Source: Schistosoma mansoni (Eukaryota > Platyhelminthes > Trematoda > Strigeidida > Schistosomatidae). Taken from it: a DNA stretch of 64,000 nucleotides. A model generated the notes under the pieces. The model made no database searches. It saw nothing but the letters and a program-made list of their open reading frames with translations, and was not told the DNA's origin. Shown one piece after another: positions 59,801-63,600 of the stretch (its first letter is position 1; each line of letters begins with the position of its first letter). The DNA is taken from NCBI RefSeq assembly GCF_000237925.1, contig NC_031502.1, positions 33,719,299 through 33,783,298 of the forward strand, in the 5' to 3' direction. The position numbers and the translations under genes were made by a program.

Positions 59801-60610
59801 GCTTTCTAGAACTATTAAATAGACAAATTGGATTGGAGGTTTTAGTCGATTACATGTAATACTCAATAATAAAACGCATCATTGTAATCATAATTCATTT
59901 TTAGATCATTTGAATAAGATTGCAACTAAGGATAAGTATAGACTACCGTTGAACACTTGAAAGACTAACTGTGAAATAAATGTTTTCAAAACTTGTACCA
60001 TTCAGATACAAATATTCATTTTGATGTTATACAAAATCTGTTCAATAAATAGGAATATAAAAATCTCATAACTTTATTTTATGAGATTTATAGTTGATCA
60101 ATCTTATTCCCTTTAAAATGCTATTCAATTCTAGTAATCTTCGTTTCCTTTGTTATATTCAGGTGATCGAACAAATCCGGGATTCTCTTTGAGAGATACT
60201 ACCGAGTTTACAGGATTATTATCAGATATCACACACCTACTATTAAAGAAAGCAGAATTTCGATTCCGATTTACCACTATTCAGTGGTATTAGTCATCTC
60301 ATTGGGTTTTTACATAACTAACAGCTATAATAGATTATGTTGGGTATTTATTGAATGGACGATGCTTTTCTATAGGAAAATTAAGTAATTATCCTTCTTT
60401 GCCACATGAAGTTTTAAAATATGACTTACTTTTCTTTGAATCATTAGGTTTAATTGTTGGTGATGCTGATCTCGTTTGTCCTACCGTAGGAAGTGGCATT
60501 AAATTGACCTGATGATGTTGTGCTGCAGCAAGTTGATTAACTTCTTTTTGATGTATCTGACTATCATCAATAGCCTGACGATCTATCACATAGATCTCAG
60601 ATAGTTCAGA
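18167..60610 (-). CDS. SPATA1: SPATA1-like coiled-coil protein (ten exons, 5' end beyond or undetected)
   Basis: Minus-strand exons: 60430-60610, 57896-58017, 55574-55891, 54778-55233, 51083-51119, 35067-35097, 25886-26014, 20664-20812, 19143-19241 and 18167-18586. From 58017 down, all phases agree and total 1,761 nt, giving 586 residues plus stop. The N-terminal part is Gln/Pro-rich. Next comes a long charged coiled coil ([45 protein letters not shown] heptads), a PPPPK spacer, then a region like the SPATA1 C-terminal domain ([43 protein letters not shown]). The tail is an Arg/Ser-rich C-terminus. SPATA1 is a sperm-associated protein in vertebrates; function here is inferred only. Any coiled-coil centrosomal or ciliary protein with a similar tail is the alternative. 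The most upstream exon does not join the next in phase. Confidence 0.75.
19143..19241 (-). CDS. SPATA1: SPATA1-like 99-nt exon
   Basis: The acceptor is AAATTTAG (minus) before 19241, and the donor GTAAGT follows 19143. It encodes 33 residues ([20 protein letters not shown], then [13 protein letters not shown]), helical and charged, in phase 0 on both sides. Confidence 0.88.
20195..20470 (+). mobile_element. Family B tail joined to family A (Sm-alpha-like) SINE copy
   Basis: The first part (GTGGTCTAGCTTCAATTGAC, TTTCAAC) is the 3' end of family B. It is followed by family A from the ribozyme onward: GGGACGAAACGCGCGTCC, CACTGCTAGCCACTATCCAT, then the tail through GAGACTGACCAGTTGCAG. The ribozyme core is mutated (ATGACAA instead of CTGACGA), so it is probably inactive. 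Confidence 0.85.
20664..20812 (-). CDS. SPATA1: SPATA1-like 149-nt exon
   Basis: The acceptor is CTGTTTTAG before 20812 and the donor GTAAGA follows 20664. Two bases complete an Ala codon. It encodes [20 protein letters not shown], then [20 protein letters not shown]. The W-K-R-R-Y...KK pattern is the strongest resemblance to the SPATA1 C-terminal domain. Confidence 0.88.
23400..23640 (-). mobile_element. SR2-like RTE LINE, degenerate fragment
   Basis: Minus-strand translation shows [20 protein letters not shown], then [19 protein letters not shown], which parallel [19 protein letters not shown] and [19 protein letters not shown] of the 14.4-kb copy. It is only about 75 codons long and decayed. 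Confidence 0.8.
24946..25295 (+). mobile_element. Family B element, palindromic (foldback) copy
   Basis: Two arms of about 122 bp (24973-25097 and 25168-25292) are near-perfect inverted repeats. They surround a tRNA-like loop (GCTCAGTGGTCTATCGGTTA and a B-box-like GGTTTAGAATCTC). Each arm holds one copy of the family B hammerhead, one per strand. The left-flank signature CAGAAGGGGTTTTTGTGGAG is shared with 38.99 and 56.13 kb. Confidence 0.88.
25188..25233 (+). ncRNA. Family B hammerhead-like motif, weakened
   Basis: Stem I GCACTG (25188-25193) pairs with CAGTGC (25228-25233). The core CTGAGGA is at 25194-25200 and stem II GTCC/GGAC closes. The GAAA box is GAAG and stem III is poor, so activity is doubtful. 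The opposite arm carries the same motif on the minus strand with CCGAGGA in the core. Confidence 0.55.
25784..25834. repeat. (CT)n-(TA)n compound microsatellite
   Basis: A CT run to about 25806 passes directly into a TA run to 25834, some 50 bp outside an exon border (25886). Confidence 0.97.
25886..26014 (-). CDS. SPATA1: SPATA1-like 129-nt exon
   Basis: The acceptor is AAAATATAG before 26014 and the donor GTGAAC follows 25886. It encodes [20 protein letters not shown], then [18 protein letters not shown], an amphipathic basic helix. Phase 1 on both sides fits its neighbours. Confidence 0.85.
27333..27485 (+). repeat. 30-bp inverted repeat around a hammerhead-like hairpin
   Basis: The arms 27333-27362 and 27456-27485 match in 29 of 30 positions. 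Between them lies a perfect 8-bp hairpin with a hammerhead-like core. It is unlike families A and B and looks like a terminal fragment of a separate small element. Confidence 0.7.
27404..27438 (+). ncRNA. Third hammerhead-like motif
   Basis: CTGAGGA (27404-27410), one extra A, stem II GTGACTTA/TAAGTCAC with a CAC loop, then GAAA (27431-27434) and CGTC. The core boxes are right, but there is an extra base before stem II and stem I is weak nearby. Minimal hammerheads of Penelope-like elements have a comparable short ACGTC stem III; the link is inference. Confidence 0.45.
27545..27920 (+). mobile_element. SR2-like RTE LINE, 3' end
   Basis: It encodes relics of [16 protein letters not shown], then [17 protein letters not shown] and RCIYSLSSL. 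It ends with CCTACGTTGTAGCTAACTGA followed by CTGA repeats, the same 3' terminus as the 14.4-kb copy. A 5'-truncated insertion. Confidence 0.85.
28200..28445 (-). mobile_element. Family B element, old palindromic relic
   Basis: It begins ACCGTTGAAATCACGA and ends TGATTTCAACTGTGAAAATG as weak inverted ends. Inside are GACTCCTCAACAAACTG (ribozyme relic) and GAACCCAGAACCTTCG (tRNA-like B box, minus strand). Heavily diverged. Confidence 0.65.
29335..29465 (-). mobile_element. RTE leader module
   Basis: The minus strand shows TTAGCGTTTTTTAGCGAGTT, GGGTCGCTAACCCCATGCCC and GACCGGCAGTAGCC, the same module as at 32300-32430. It is GC-rich compared with the surroundings and has no downstream LINE sequence. 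Confidence 0.65.
30479..30556. repeat. (TA)n-(GA)n compound microsatellite
   Basis: About 40 bp of TA are followed by about 38 bp of GA with one interruption. Confidence 0.97.
31300..31480 (-). mobile_element. Family B element, short palindromic copy
   Basis: The inverted ends CATAGTTGAAATCACGAGTC and TGACTCATAATTTCAACTAT enclose one arm with the family B ribozyme region on the minus strand (CTGAGGA core, AAAA instead of GAAA). The tRNA-like loop is missing. Confidence 0.8.
32300..32822 (+). mobile_element. Internally deleted RTE LINE (second family): leader fused to 3' end
   Basis: The leader module (GGACGGGGTCGCTAACCCCA, GGGGCTCTAAGCGGAG) runs straight into the C-terminal coding end of an RTE-type [24 protein letters not shown], then [10 protein letters not shown]. 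Frameshifts follow, then GGTCGGGGGCCTATGCTCCA and a TAAG tandem tail (32797-32820). The central endonuclease and RT are absent. The family differs from the SR2-like element and resembles SR3/Perere-3 type sequences (name uncertain). Confidence 0.7.
34078..34538 (-). mobile_element. SR2-like RTE LINE, 3' end truncated by an assembly gap
   Basis: It is nearly identical to 14457-14917: the terminus GTCACAACGTAGAACTTCGT, the [19 protein letters not shown] region and the adjoining FHDVEVGW segment. The copy is cut by the N run at 34539, so its full length is unknown. High identity between the two copies suggests recent activity of the family. Confidence 0.9.
34539..34738. other. Assembly gap (200 N)
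   Basis: Exactly 200 N, a placeholder of unknown true size. It lies inside an SR2-like LINE, so a collapsed repeat is a likely cause. Confidence 0.99.
34739..34976 (+). mobile_element. Family A (Sm-alpha-like) SINE, 5' part in gap
   Basis: It starts in the B box (CGAGTCCCAGAGTGAACATC), then the hammerhead region, CACTGCTAGCTACTATCCAT, and the tail (GGCTATATCGAGGCAATACG, GAGACTGACCAGTTGCAG, CAATACTAAGTGAATTT). Confidence 0.9.
34778..34822 (+). ncRNA. Family A hammerhead ribozyme, one stem III mismatch
   Basis: Core CTGACGA at 34784-34790, stem II GTCC (34791-34794)/GGAC (34801-34804), GAAA at 34805-34808. Stem III reads ACGC/GCAT with one C-A mismatch, and the predicted cleavage site is after 34816. 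Stem I ATCCAG-type pairing (GTCCAG/CTGGAT) is largely kept. Confidence 0.7.
35067..35097 (-). CDS. SPATA1: SPATA1-like 31-nt micro-exon
   Basis: The acceptor is TTTCTTTTCAG before 35097 and the donor GTAAGT follows 35067, both strong. It encodes [10 protein letters not shown] and leaves one base that forms Asp with the next exon. It lies between introns of about 9 kb and 16 kb. Phase agreement on both sides is the main support. Confidence 0.8.
36349..36525 (+). mobile_element. Family A (Sm-alpha-like) SINE with intact hammerhead
   Basis: It starts in the tRNA-like part (TATAACTCGATGGCGTTTGA, GGTTCGAGTCCC as B box), then AACATCAACTCTGAGATAC, the ribozyme, CACTGCTAGCCACTATCCAT and GCTTACAACGCTTG. 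The downstream tail of other copies is absent. Confidence 0.9.
36431..36475 (+). ncRNA. Hammerhead ribozyme (family A), complete
   Basis: Stem I ATTCAG (36431-36436) pairs with CTGGAT (36470-36475, one G-U). The core CTGACGA is at 36437-36443, stem II GTCC/GGAC, GAAA at 36458-36461, stem III ACGC/GCGU with no loop. Predicted cleavage is after GUC at 36469. This matches the known Sm-alpha hammerhead of S. mansoni. The loopless stem III suggests cleavage mainly in dimeric transcripts. Confidence 0.88.
36540..36739. other. Assembly gap (200 N)
   Basis: Both flanks are duplicated at 42521-43271 and 44959-46008, where 1.69 kb of real sequence (43272-44958) stands in place of the gap. Confidence 0.99.
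37068..37640 (+). repeat. Family C unclassified repeat, copy 1
   Basis: A GC-richer block of about 550 bp that starts ATTGGTACAAAGGGGCACCG. It includes TGCCCGGGTGCCCAAACC and keeps a frame of about 100 codons open ([24 protein letters not shown]). A diverged copy lies inverted at 51440-52020 and a near-identical one at 45287-45860. It may be part of a transposon not recognised here. Confidence 0.75.
38991..39180 (+). mobile_element. Family B element, short palindromic copy
   Basis: The inverted arms are about 68 bp: CAGAAGGGGGTTTTGTGGAG at the left and the complementary ACCACAAAACCCCATTCTAA at the right. Inside are GGAAGAAACGGCCGTCCAGT and CCAGGTTTTCCATGGTGG, a truncated ribozyme 3' half. 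It is followed at once by a family B SINE (39190-39531), the same order as at 56.1-56.7 kb. Confidence 0.85.
39190..39531 (+). mobile_element. Family B tRNA-like SINE
   Basis: In order: GCTCACTAGTGAGGTATTTC, CAGGTCTGTTGTGAGATAG, TTCGTGGATTGGTTGAAGAT, the tRNA-like part (GTGGTCTAGAGGTTAAGCGC, GTTTCGAATCTCG), the ribozyme region (CTGAGGA at 39442-39448; GAAATGGCCGTT has a changed cleavage base), and the tail CATGGTGGTCTAGC, TTTCAAC. The A-box/B-box pair resembles tRNA-Glu type genes, so an internal pol III promoter is plausible. Confidence 0.88.
39830..40029. other. Assembly gap (200 N)
   Basis: The right flank is a TA microsatellite (40030-40058), a likely reason for the break. Confidence 0.99.
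40030..40058. repeat. (TA)n microsatellite at gap edge
   Basis: A TA run of about 29 bp directly after the N run; true length unknown. Confidence 0.95.
40621..40806 (-). mobile_element. Family A (Sm-alpha-like) SINE, minus copy
   Basis: The minus strand has the tRNA-like head (CAGTAGCTGAATGGATAACG, GGGTTCGAGTCCC), then GAAGATTAACTATGAGATG and the ribozyme region with TTGACAA instead of CTGACGA (probably inactive) but intact GAAACGCGCGTC. It is joined head to head with the next copy. Confidence 0.9.
40807..41038 (+). mobile_element. Family A (Sm-alpha-like) SINE, plus copy
   Basis: It begins at TCCCAGAGTGAACATC (B-box end), runs through the ribozyme, TAGCCACTATCCATC and the tail to CAATACTAAGTGAATTT. 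With the preceding minus copy it forms an inverted dimer. Confidence 0.9.
40842..40889 (+). ncRNA. Family A hammerhead with 3-nt insertion at the cleavage site
   Basis: The core CTGACGA (40848-40854), GAAA (40869-40872) and ACGC/GCGU are intact. Three extra A residues lie between GUC (ends 40880) and CTGGAT, exactly at the cleavage point. This separates C17 from stem I and probably impairs cleavage. Confidence 0.75.
42078..42320. repeat. 243-bp block duplicated at 46209-46451
   Basis: It runs from TACCAGGTATTTTACTTTG to CTTCTTATCAAAGG up to the gap. It appears identical to 46209-46451, and the second copy continues into unique sequence. Read as contig ends overlapping. Confidence 0.9.
42321..42520. 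other. Assembly gap (200 N), probably spurious
   Basis: The left flank continues at 46452, as shown by the 243-bp overlap. The right flank belongs with the 36-kb region. Confidence 0.99.
43081..43257 (+). mobile_element. Family A SINE (duplicate of the 36.35-kb copy)
   Basis: Same sequence and order as 36349-36525, offset by 6732 bp. Probably the same genomic locus counted twice. Confidence 0.9.
43163..43207 (+). ncRNA. Hammerhead ribozyme (family A), duplicate of 36431-36475
   Basis: All core and stem elements are as in the first copy; cleavage is predicted after 43201. Confidence 0.85.
43435..43498 (+). mobile_element. Family B 3' tail fragment
   Basis: Only the terminal part is present: GTGCTTCCAGGTTTTCC, GTGGTCTAGCTTCAATTGAC and CTTTCAACTATGAAAAT. 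Confidence 0.8.
44086..44396 (-). mobile_element. Family B tRNA-like SINE
   Basis: The minus strand reads from CACTAGTGACTGGCTTC through TCGTGGATTGGTTGAAG, the tRNA-like part (GTGGTCTAGAGGTTAGGCG, GATTTCGAATCC), a decayed hammerhead (CCGAGGA, GGGA for GAAA) and GTGTTTCCATATTTCC. Confidence 0.85.
45287..45860 (+). repeat. Family C unclassified repeat, copy 2 (duplicate of copy 1)
   Basis: Same as 37068-37640 within the falsely duplicated block; not independent evidence for the family. Confidence 0.75.
46009..46208. other. Assembly gap (200 N), probably spurious
   Basis: It separates the duplicate contig from 46209 onward, which overlaps 42078-42320. Confidence 0.99.
46209..46451. repeat. Second copy of the 243-bp block at 42078
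   Basis: Identical as far as read to 42078-42320; it marks the true continuation of the sequence ending at 42320. Confidence 0.9.
46452..49189. other. Intron sequence with few features
   Basis: AT-rich. An RTE-derived fragment (CATGGAGCATAAGTCACTGA, 47385-47485) and a degenerate family B relic (about 48220-48370, -) are visible. Nothing else was recognised. Confidence 0.55.
47385..47485 (+). mobile_element. RTE 3'-end/leader relic
   Basis: ACCCCTCATGGAGCATAAG and GTGCTAACCAGAAAAAATC match the ends of the module seen at 10.75 and 29.3 kb. Short and decayed. Confidence 0.45.
49440..49690 (+). mobile_element. Family B tRNA-like SINE, old copy
   Basis: TTGGTTGAGTTAATTGAAGT, the tRNA-like B box (CCTGGGTTCGAATACC), AGGACGAAACAGCTGTCCAG (ribozyme 3' half) and GTGATTCTTAGTTTTCG are recognisable. 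The first half of the ribozyme core is lost. A second, minus-strand relic lies at about 49190-49330. Confidence 0.7.
49797..50112 (-). mobile_element. Family A (Sm-alpha-like) SINE, near full unit with upstream tail
   Basis: The minus strand gives tail (ATATCGAGGCAATACGCACA, GCAGTCCTAAACATCC, AATACTAAGTGAATTTAAAC), then head (CAGTAGCTGAGTGGATAACA, GGATTCGAGTCCC), then ribozyme (CTGACGA core, GAAA, ACGTGCGTC; stem II weakened). The tail standing before the head implies that units occur or are copied as tandem dimers. A short plus-strand ribozyme 3' end follows at 50150-50205. Confidence 0.85.
50355..50768 (+). mobile_element. Family B composite: terminal arm plus tRNA-like SINE
   Basis: It starts with the palindrome arm (GAGGGGTTTTGTGAAGATTT, CATGAGTCAATTGAATCTAG) and jumps to the SINE body (GAGGTATTTCTTGAAG, TTGTGGATCGGTTGAAGTC). 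The tRNA-like part follows (GTGGTCTCGAGGTTTAGCG, CCCGGGTTTGAATCTC), then a mutated ribozyme (TTGAGAA core) and the tail. Confidence 0.85.
51083..51119 (-). CDS. SPATA1: SPATA1-like 37-nt micro-exon
   Basis: The acceptor is ACAAATTTTAG before 51119 and the donor GTAAGT follows 51083. One base completes an Asp codon, then it encodes [12 protein letters not shown]. It is a proline-rich spacer between the long coiled coil and the SPATA1-like region. Confidence 0.8.
51440..52020 (-). repeat. Family C unclassified repeat, inverted diverged copy
   Basis: The minus strand begins AACACATAAATATTGGT and includes GGCACCGAATACATATGCGC. It keeps the same frame open as copy 1 ([36 protein letters not shown]). 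This is an independent copy, about 400 bp from a 37-nt exon. Confidence 0.75.
52108..52330 (+). mobile_element. Family B element with complete hammerhead
   Basis: It begins with the arm (AAGTTGAAATCATGAGTCAA, CCTGGAAGCACTGGACGGCC), which is fused to the B-box side of the tRNA-like part (GGTCCCGGGTTTGAATCCCC), then the ribozyme and the tail (AAGTTTTCCATGTTAGTCTA). The A-box half is missing, which suggests a template-switch or recombination join at 52187. Confidence 0.88.
52231..52276 (+). ncRNA. Hammerhead ribozyme (family B), complete
   Basis: Stem I GCACTG (52231-52236) pairs with CAGTGT (52271-52276). The core CTGAGGA is at 52237-52243, stem II GTCT/GGAC, GAAA at 52259-52262, stem III ACGG/TCGT (all pairs allowed with G-U). 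Predicted cleavage is after GUC at 52270. Every conserved core base is present. The fold is the same as family A but with different stem sequences and a different host SINE. Confidence 0.8.
52920..53990 (+). other. Decayed coding-like sequence, unrecognised
   Basis: Several short plus-strand stretches look protein-derived but shift frame and contain stops. One is [24 protein letters not shown] at about 53200-53280. An open stretch of about 80 codons at 53429-53674 contains [14 protein letters not shown] and [20 protein letters not shown], a C...C...H...C/H pattern like a degenerate zinc finger. It is probably a relic of a retroelement or pseudogene; the family is not identified. A TA microsatellite splits it. 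Confidence 0.4.
53847..53887. repeat. (TA)n microsatellite
   Basis: A TA run of about 41 bp. Confidence 0.97.
54778..55233 (-). CDS. SPATA1: SPATA1-like exon: coiled coil
   Basis: The acceptor is ATATAATTAG before 55233 and the donor GTAAGT follows 54778. It encodes about 151 residues of charged coiled coil ([18 protein letters not shown] through [18 protein letters not shown]), ending VCDVGTEAV. Phase 2 in and out. The heptad pattern continues from the previous exon. Confidence 0.9.
55574..55891 (-). CDS. SPATA1: SPATA1-like exon: linker and start of coiled coil
   Basis: The acceptor is ACATCTAG before 55891 and the donor GTAAGT follows 55574. It encodes [20 protein letters not shown], a polar linker, and then the Glu/Arg/Ala-rich helix ([20 protein letters not shown]). 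An open frame continues upstream to 56181, but this is hydrophobic AT-rich intron and includes part of a SINE, so it is left out. Confidence 0.85.
56129..56303. mobile_element. Family B palindrome (near-perfect hairpin)
   Basis: Two arms of about 77 bp (AGAAGGGGTTTTTGTAGAGA at the left; its complement ending ACAAAAACCCCTACT at the right) differ at only a few positions. They are separated by about 20 bp holding CTGGAAGCACTGGACGGCCG. High arm identity suggests a recent or gene-converted copy. Confidence 0.92.
56321..56676 (+). mobile_element. Family B tRNA-like SINE
   Basis: GCTCACTAGTGACTGACTTC, CACGTCTGTTGTGAGATAG, TTCGTGGATTGGTTGGAGC, the tRNA-like part (GTGGTCTATCGGTTAAGTGC, CCTGGGTTTGAATCTCG), a mutated ribozyme (ACTGAGGA start, GAAATGGCCTTC) and the tail. 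It directly follows the palindrome, as at 38.99-39.53 kb. Confidence 0.88.
56935..57100 (-). mobile_element. Family B tRNA-like SINE, partial
   Basis: The minus strand has TCGTTGATTGATTGGAGTTA, a tRNA-like part (GTGATCTAGAGGTTAATAG, GGTCCTGGGTTCGAATCCCC) and a ribozyme relic (CTGCTGAAAAGTCCCATACT). It lacks the tail. Confidence 0.8.
57896..58017 (-). CDS. SPATA1: SPATA1-like exon: Gln/Pro-rich
   Basis: The acceptor is AAAATTTTCAG before 58017 and the donor GTAAGA follows 57896. Only the frame starting at the first base is open. It encodes [20 protein letters not shown], then a Gln run (EPQQQQLQQ). It ends with two bases that form Thr with the next exon. Confidence 0.8.
58603..58712 (-). mobile_element. 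Family A (Sm-alpha-like) SINE fragment
   Basis: The minus strand has CCAGATACATCTAGCTGACG (core CTGACGA kept), a changed stem II and AAAA instead of GAAA, then GAATTCCACTGATAGCTAC. Diverged and probably inactive. Confidence 0.75.
59211..59526. mobile_element. Family A SINE, inverted dimer
   Basis: A minus head (59214-59295) and a plus copy (59325-59526) share the tRNA-like head (CAGTAGCTTTGTGAATAACG, ATCGAGTCCCAGAGTGAAC) as inverted arms. The plus copy has the CTGACGA core and GAAA, but stem II and stem III are changed. Confidence 0.85.
60314..60324 (-). other. Speculative 11-nt micro-exon
   Basis: The minus strand shows acceptor CTATTATAG, 11 nt (CTGTTAGTTAT) and donor GTAAAA. Inserted between the exons at 60430-60610 and 57896-58017 it restores phase without a stop (Thr-Val-Ser-Tyr). 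Eleven bases in AT-rich DNA can fit by chance; an 8-nt block near 59850 would also fit. Confidence 0.2.
60430..60610 (-). CDS. SPATA1: SPATA1-like most upstream exon seen
   Basis: The acceptor is CTTTTTAATTAG before 60610 and the donor GTAAGT follows 60430. Only the frame starting at its first base is open: [20 protein letters not shown], then [18 protein letters not shown]. It ends with one spare base, while the next exon needs none, so the two cannot be joined directly. It could also belong to an alternative transcript. Confidence 0.65.
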
Positions 60611-63600
60611 CTAATTAAAAAGAAAACGTGTAGTTAATTTTTTTCAAAAATCTCACTAATAAAAAAGTAACTAATTAGCTTAGTTACGATTCTATGGACT
60701 ACCCACTGTGAATTAGAAATTATTTTCTCAGGGAACCATTTTTCACTGTTTGTATATGCTCTAAATGATGGAAGATCTTTCTAACTTATCATTAGATCAA
60801 GTGCATAAATAAAAAATTTACAAATGACCTCATTTTAATTTGACTATACGAAATCAAATTTAGCAAACTTTACACTTAACGATTATAAAAAATCTTCCAA
60901 TAGATCACACTAATTTGTATATAACTGTTGATTATAGTAAATTCGGTCAGACTACATCATAGCGTTTACAGTATATTCATTTTATCATTCTAATCATGAC
61001 TGCACAAACTATATCTAAAGGATAAATAGTTGAACTTTATAGATACCTTGTAAAAATGTCATACTTAGGATTTCAGAAGGAGCCTAATAGTGATAATAAT
61101 AACAAACTGACAATCAAATTTATATGAAAATAAATCGATAAGCAAAATATTTGATAAGAACTTTCATCTAAAGTTTAATGAATAGTTTAAAAGTACTCGA
61201 TAGCCGAATTAATTGAAGTTAGTAAATAAGAAATTGTATTTGTAAAATTTTGAGTTATTAAAATTAATAAAATGTTTCATCCGGGAATCTGGTTCAAACC
61301 TCTTCAAGTGAACGGCTGAGATTTTTGTGAAGATTAATTTATAGATATTATTTGTATCGGACTGATATGATTTAGTGTACTATTGAACAATAGACACGTT
61401 ATAGGTAAAACAACTCTCACCGATCTAGTTGTATAATTGTCAAGCTAAGTTTCAAGTTAACTGAACCACGTCTCAGTAGCTTAGTGGTCAATGGCTATCG
61501 GGGAGAATTGAGGACCTTTGTTTTGATCAATAATAGTGTCGTGTGTGCACCTTTATGATGATATGCGCTTCATTGTTTGTGTTAGAATATAGTAAGTAGT
61601 ATACATGGGTAAGAATGAATAATTATTGGTTGTTTTATGACCAACATTTTCACCATTGACAACTCATTTCTCAAGGGACAGATAACTCATAATCATTTTA
61701 ATCGATTACCCGGACAATTACCACGATAAAAACCCAGTTATTTCATAGAGACCTATCTCACTTATATAAGTAAATTGTAAGTTGAGTAACCTTAGTCATT
61801 ACAGTAAGCTTGAAGAATGATTCAGTATGATGAAAACAATACGTAAGAATAGTCCTAGTACACTGAATGTCAAAAATAATTTAATTCTTTCATGATTACG
61901 ACTTGGTTTAGCCTAAAATGCTTACTGGAAATGCTTGTTTTTCTACAAACACTTCTAAAATAATTTAGTTTTAGGAATGTGGATTAATGTGACTGTTAAT
62001 TAAGGTGGAAATCCGTTTCCGAAAGACATTTGCTAACTTGTAAATAGTGAGATTAAATCTGGTGAATGGACTTGAACAGTTTAAAACAAATCGGGACTTT
62101 ATCAACTTGTTATGACCTTTCCGTGTACATTAATAAAGTAACACTTCTAAATCTTCTTTTAACAGTATGGTTTGACCAAAAGATAATGAACTCGCGAATA
62201 GAAGCCTGTTATGTTACACCTTTGTGAGATTTAAATGGGAAGTGATTTAAAAGAAATCTAAGTGAATTATCATGTCACTATCACATCACGTAACCATCGC
62301 TTGTAGTTTAGTAATCAGAAAGAATGGTGTATTTCAATTAAATACTCAGTATTAACGTATGCAACGGTATGTAAAAATGAATTGATCACACGTGGGTGTA
62401 CTGGAATATGTTACCAGATGAACAGTGACCAGTGAAATGTTAAAAAGAAAATAAACGGTTTATTATCAATTGTTTTTGTCCATGGAAACAGTCTACTTGT
62501 ATAATAACTTGACATTTTTCGAAAAGTATTTTGGCGACTAAAGGAATTTCAGAATTACAGTTTACCTTGGAGACTTTATTTAGATGCACTTAAAATATAT
62601 TTGAAAGGATAAGTGAGCATGTGAAATATTTATTCATTTAGATGAACTAAGCGAAAGGGAAAAACAATTGACATTCTTAGAAAAATCACAGTACCAATAA
62701 GATGTTACTGAACATACATTCAGAAAATCCAATATTAAAAGAAAATACAGTTCAGGCCAATGAATCTGAGTTATGCAAAATAGTGAAATTCCACCTTCGG
62801 AGAAGTTATTGATAGGTATGAATTATCTGTGACAACCCTATGAAACACAATGAAACTAACCGATGAAAACATCCTTCTCAAAATAGAACAGCAAATGAAG
62901 GATGGGAAGTTTGACGGGGTTGTCTTATATATTTCTCTTAAACTTATAATACACTTTGTGTGAAATAAATGTCACATTTAAATGAGTGGAAAATATTTCT
63001 ATATAAAGTACTAGTTTAATACAAATTATTTTTTACTTAATTAGTATCGAAATTACTTTTGGCTATATATGGCAACTGATATTACAATAGATTTGTCCTA
63101 ACAACACAACTGATAATTTAAAGTCATTAGTCCCTTTTATAAATTTCTATCGAAAGGCAACTGATAATGCCTTTAAATATAATGTATTATTGGTGATAAA
63201 ATCCATTCTTTATGATTAGTATTATGACAGTGAAAATTGCTAAAGTCTAGTCTGATACGCTTTCAAAACTGCCATTCATTTAATAGTTCGAGAAAATTGG
63301 GAATCATTTCAATCCTCGACAGTCAGCTATCTGAAACTACGGTAATCCATATAAACAATGACTTAGAGCACTGATGATCACTAGAGACTTAGGTCGATAA
63401 AGATTATACTCAGTTCACTTCTGCTCTAAATAAATTAAATTTAGTCATAGACATATAGGCACACTGAAATTTATGTGAATAAATGCGTACTTAAAAAATT
63501 TATAGAAAATTCACTGAGGTGATCAAAGAGCAGTAAGTGTAGGCAGATCTGAATCATCATCAGTCAATACCAACCTAAAAGTTACTACAACGATCTTCTT

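Larger units (their letters stand above)
58018..60429 (-). other. SPATA1-like intron region (2.4 kb), probably hiding a small exon
   Basis: It contains family A copies at 58603-58712 (-) and 59211-59526 (inverted pair). Exon phases on both sides require extra coding sequence of length 3n+2 here. One candidate is the 11-nt block 60314-60324 (-). Confidence 0.5.

Noticed and set aside
60211-60243. 28-nt micro-exon candidate on the minus strand with a good acceptor
   Set aside because: It contains an in-frame stop in the needed phase and has the wrong length modulo 3.
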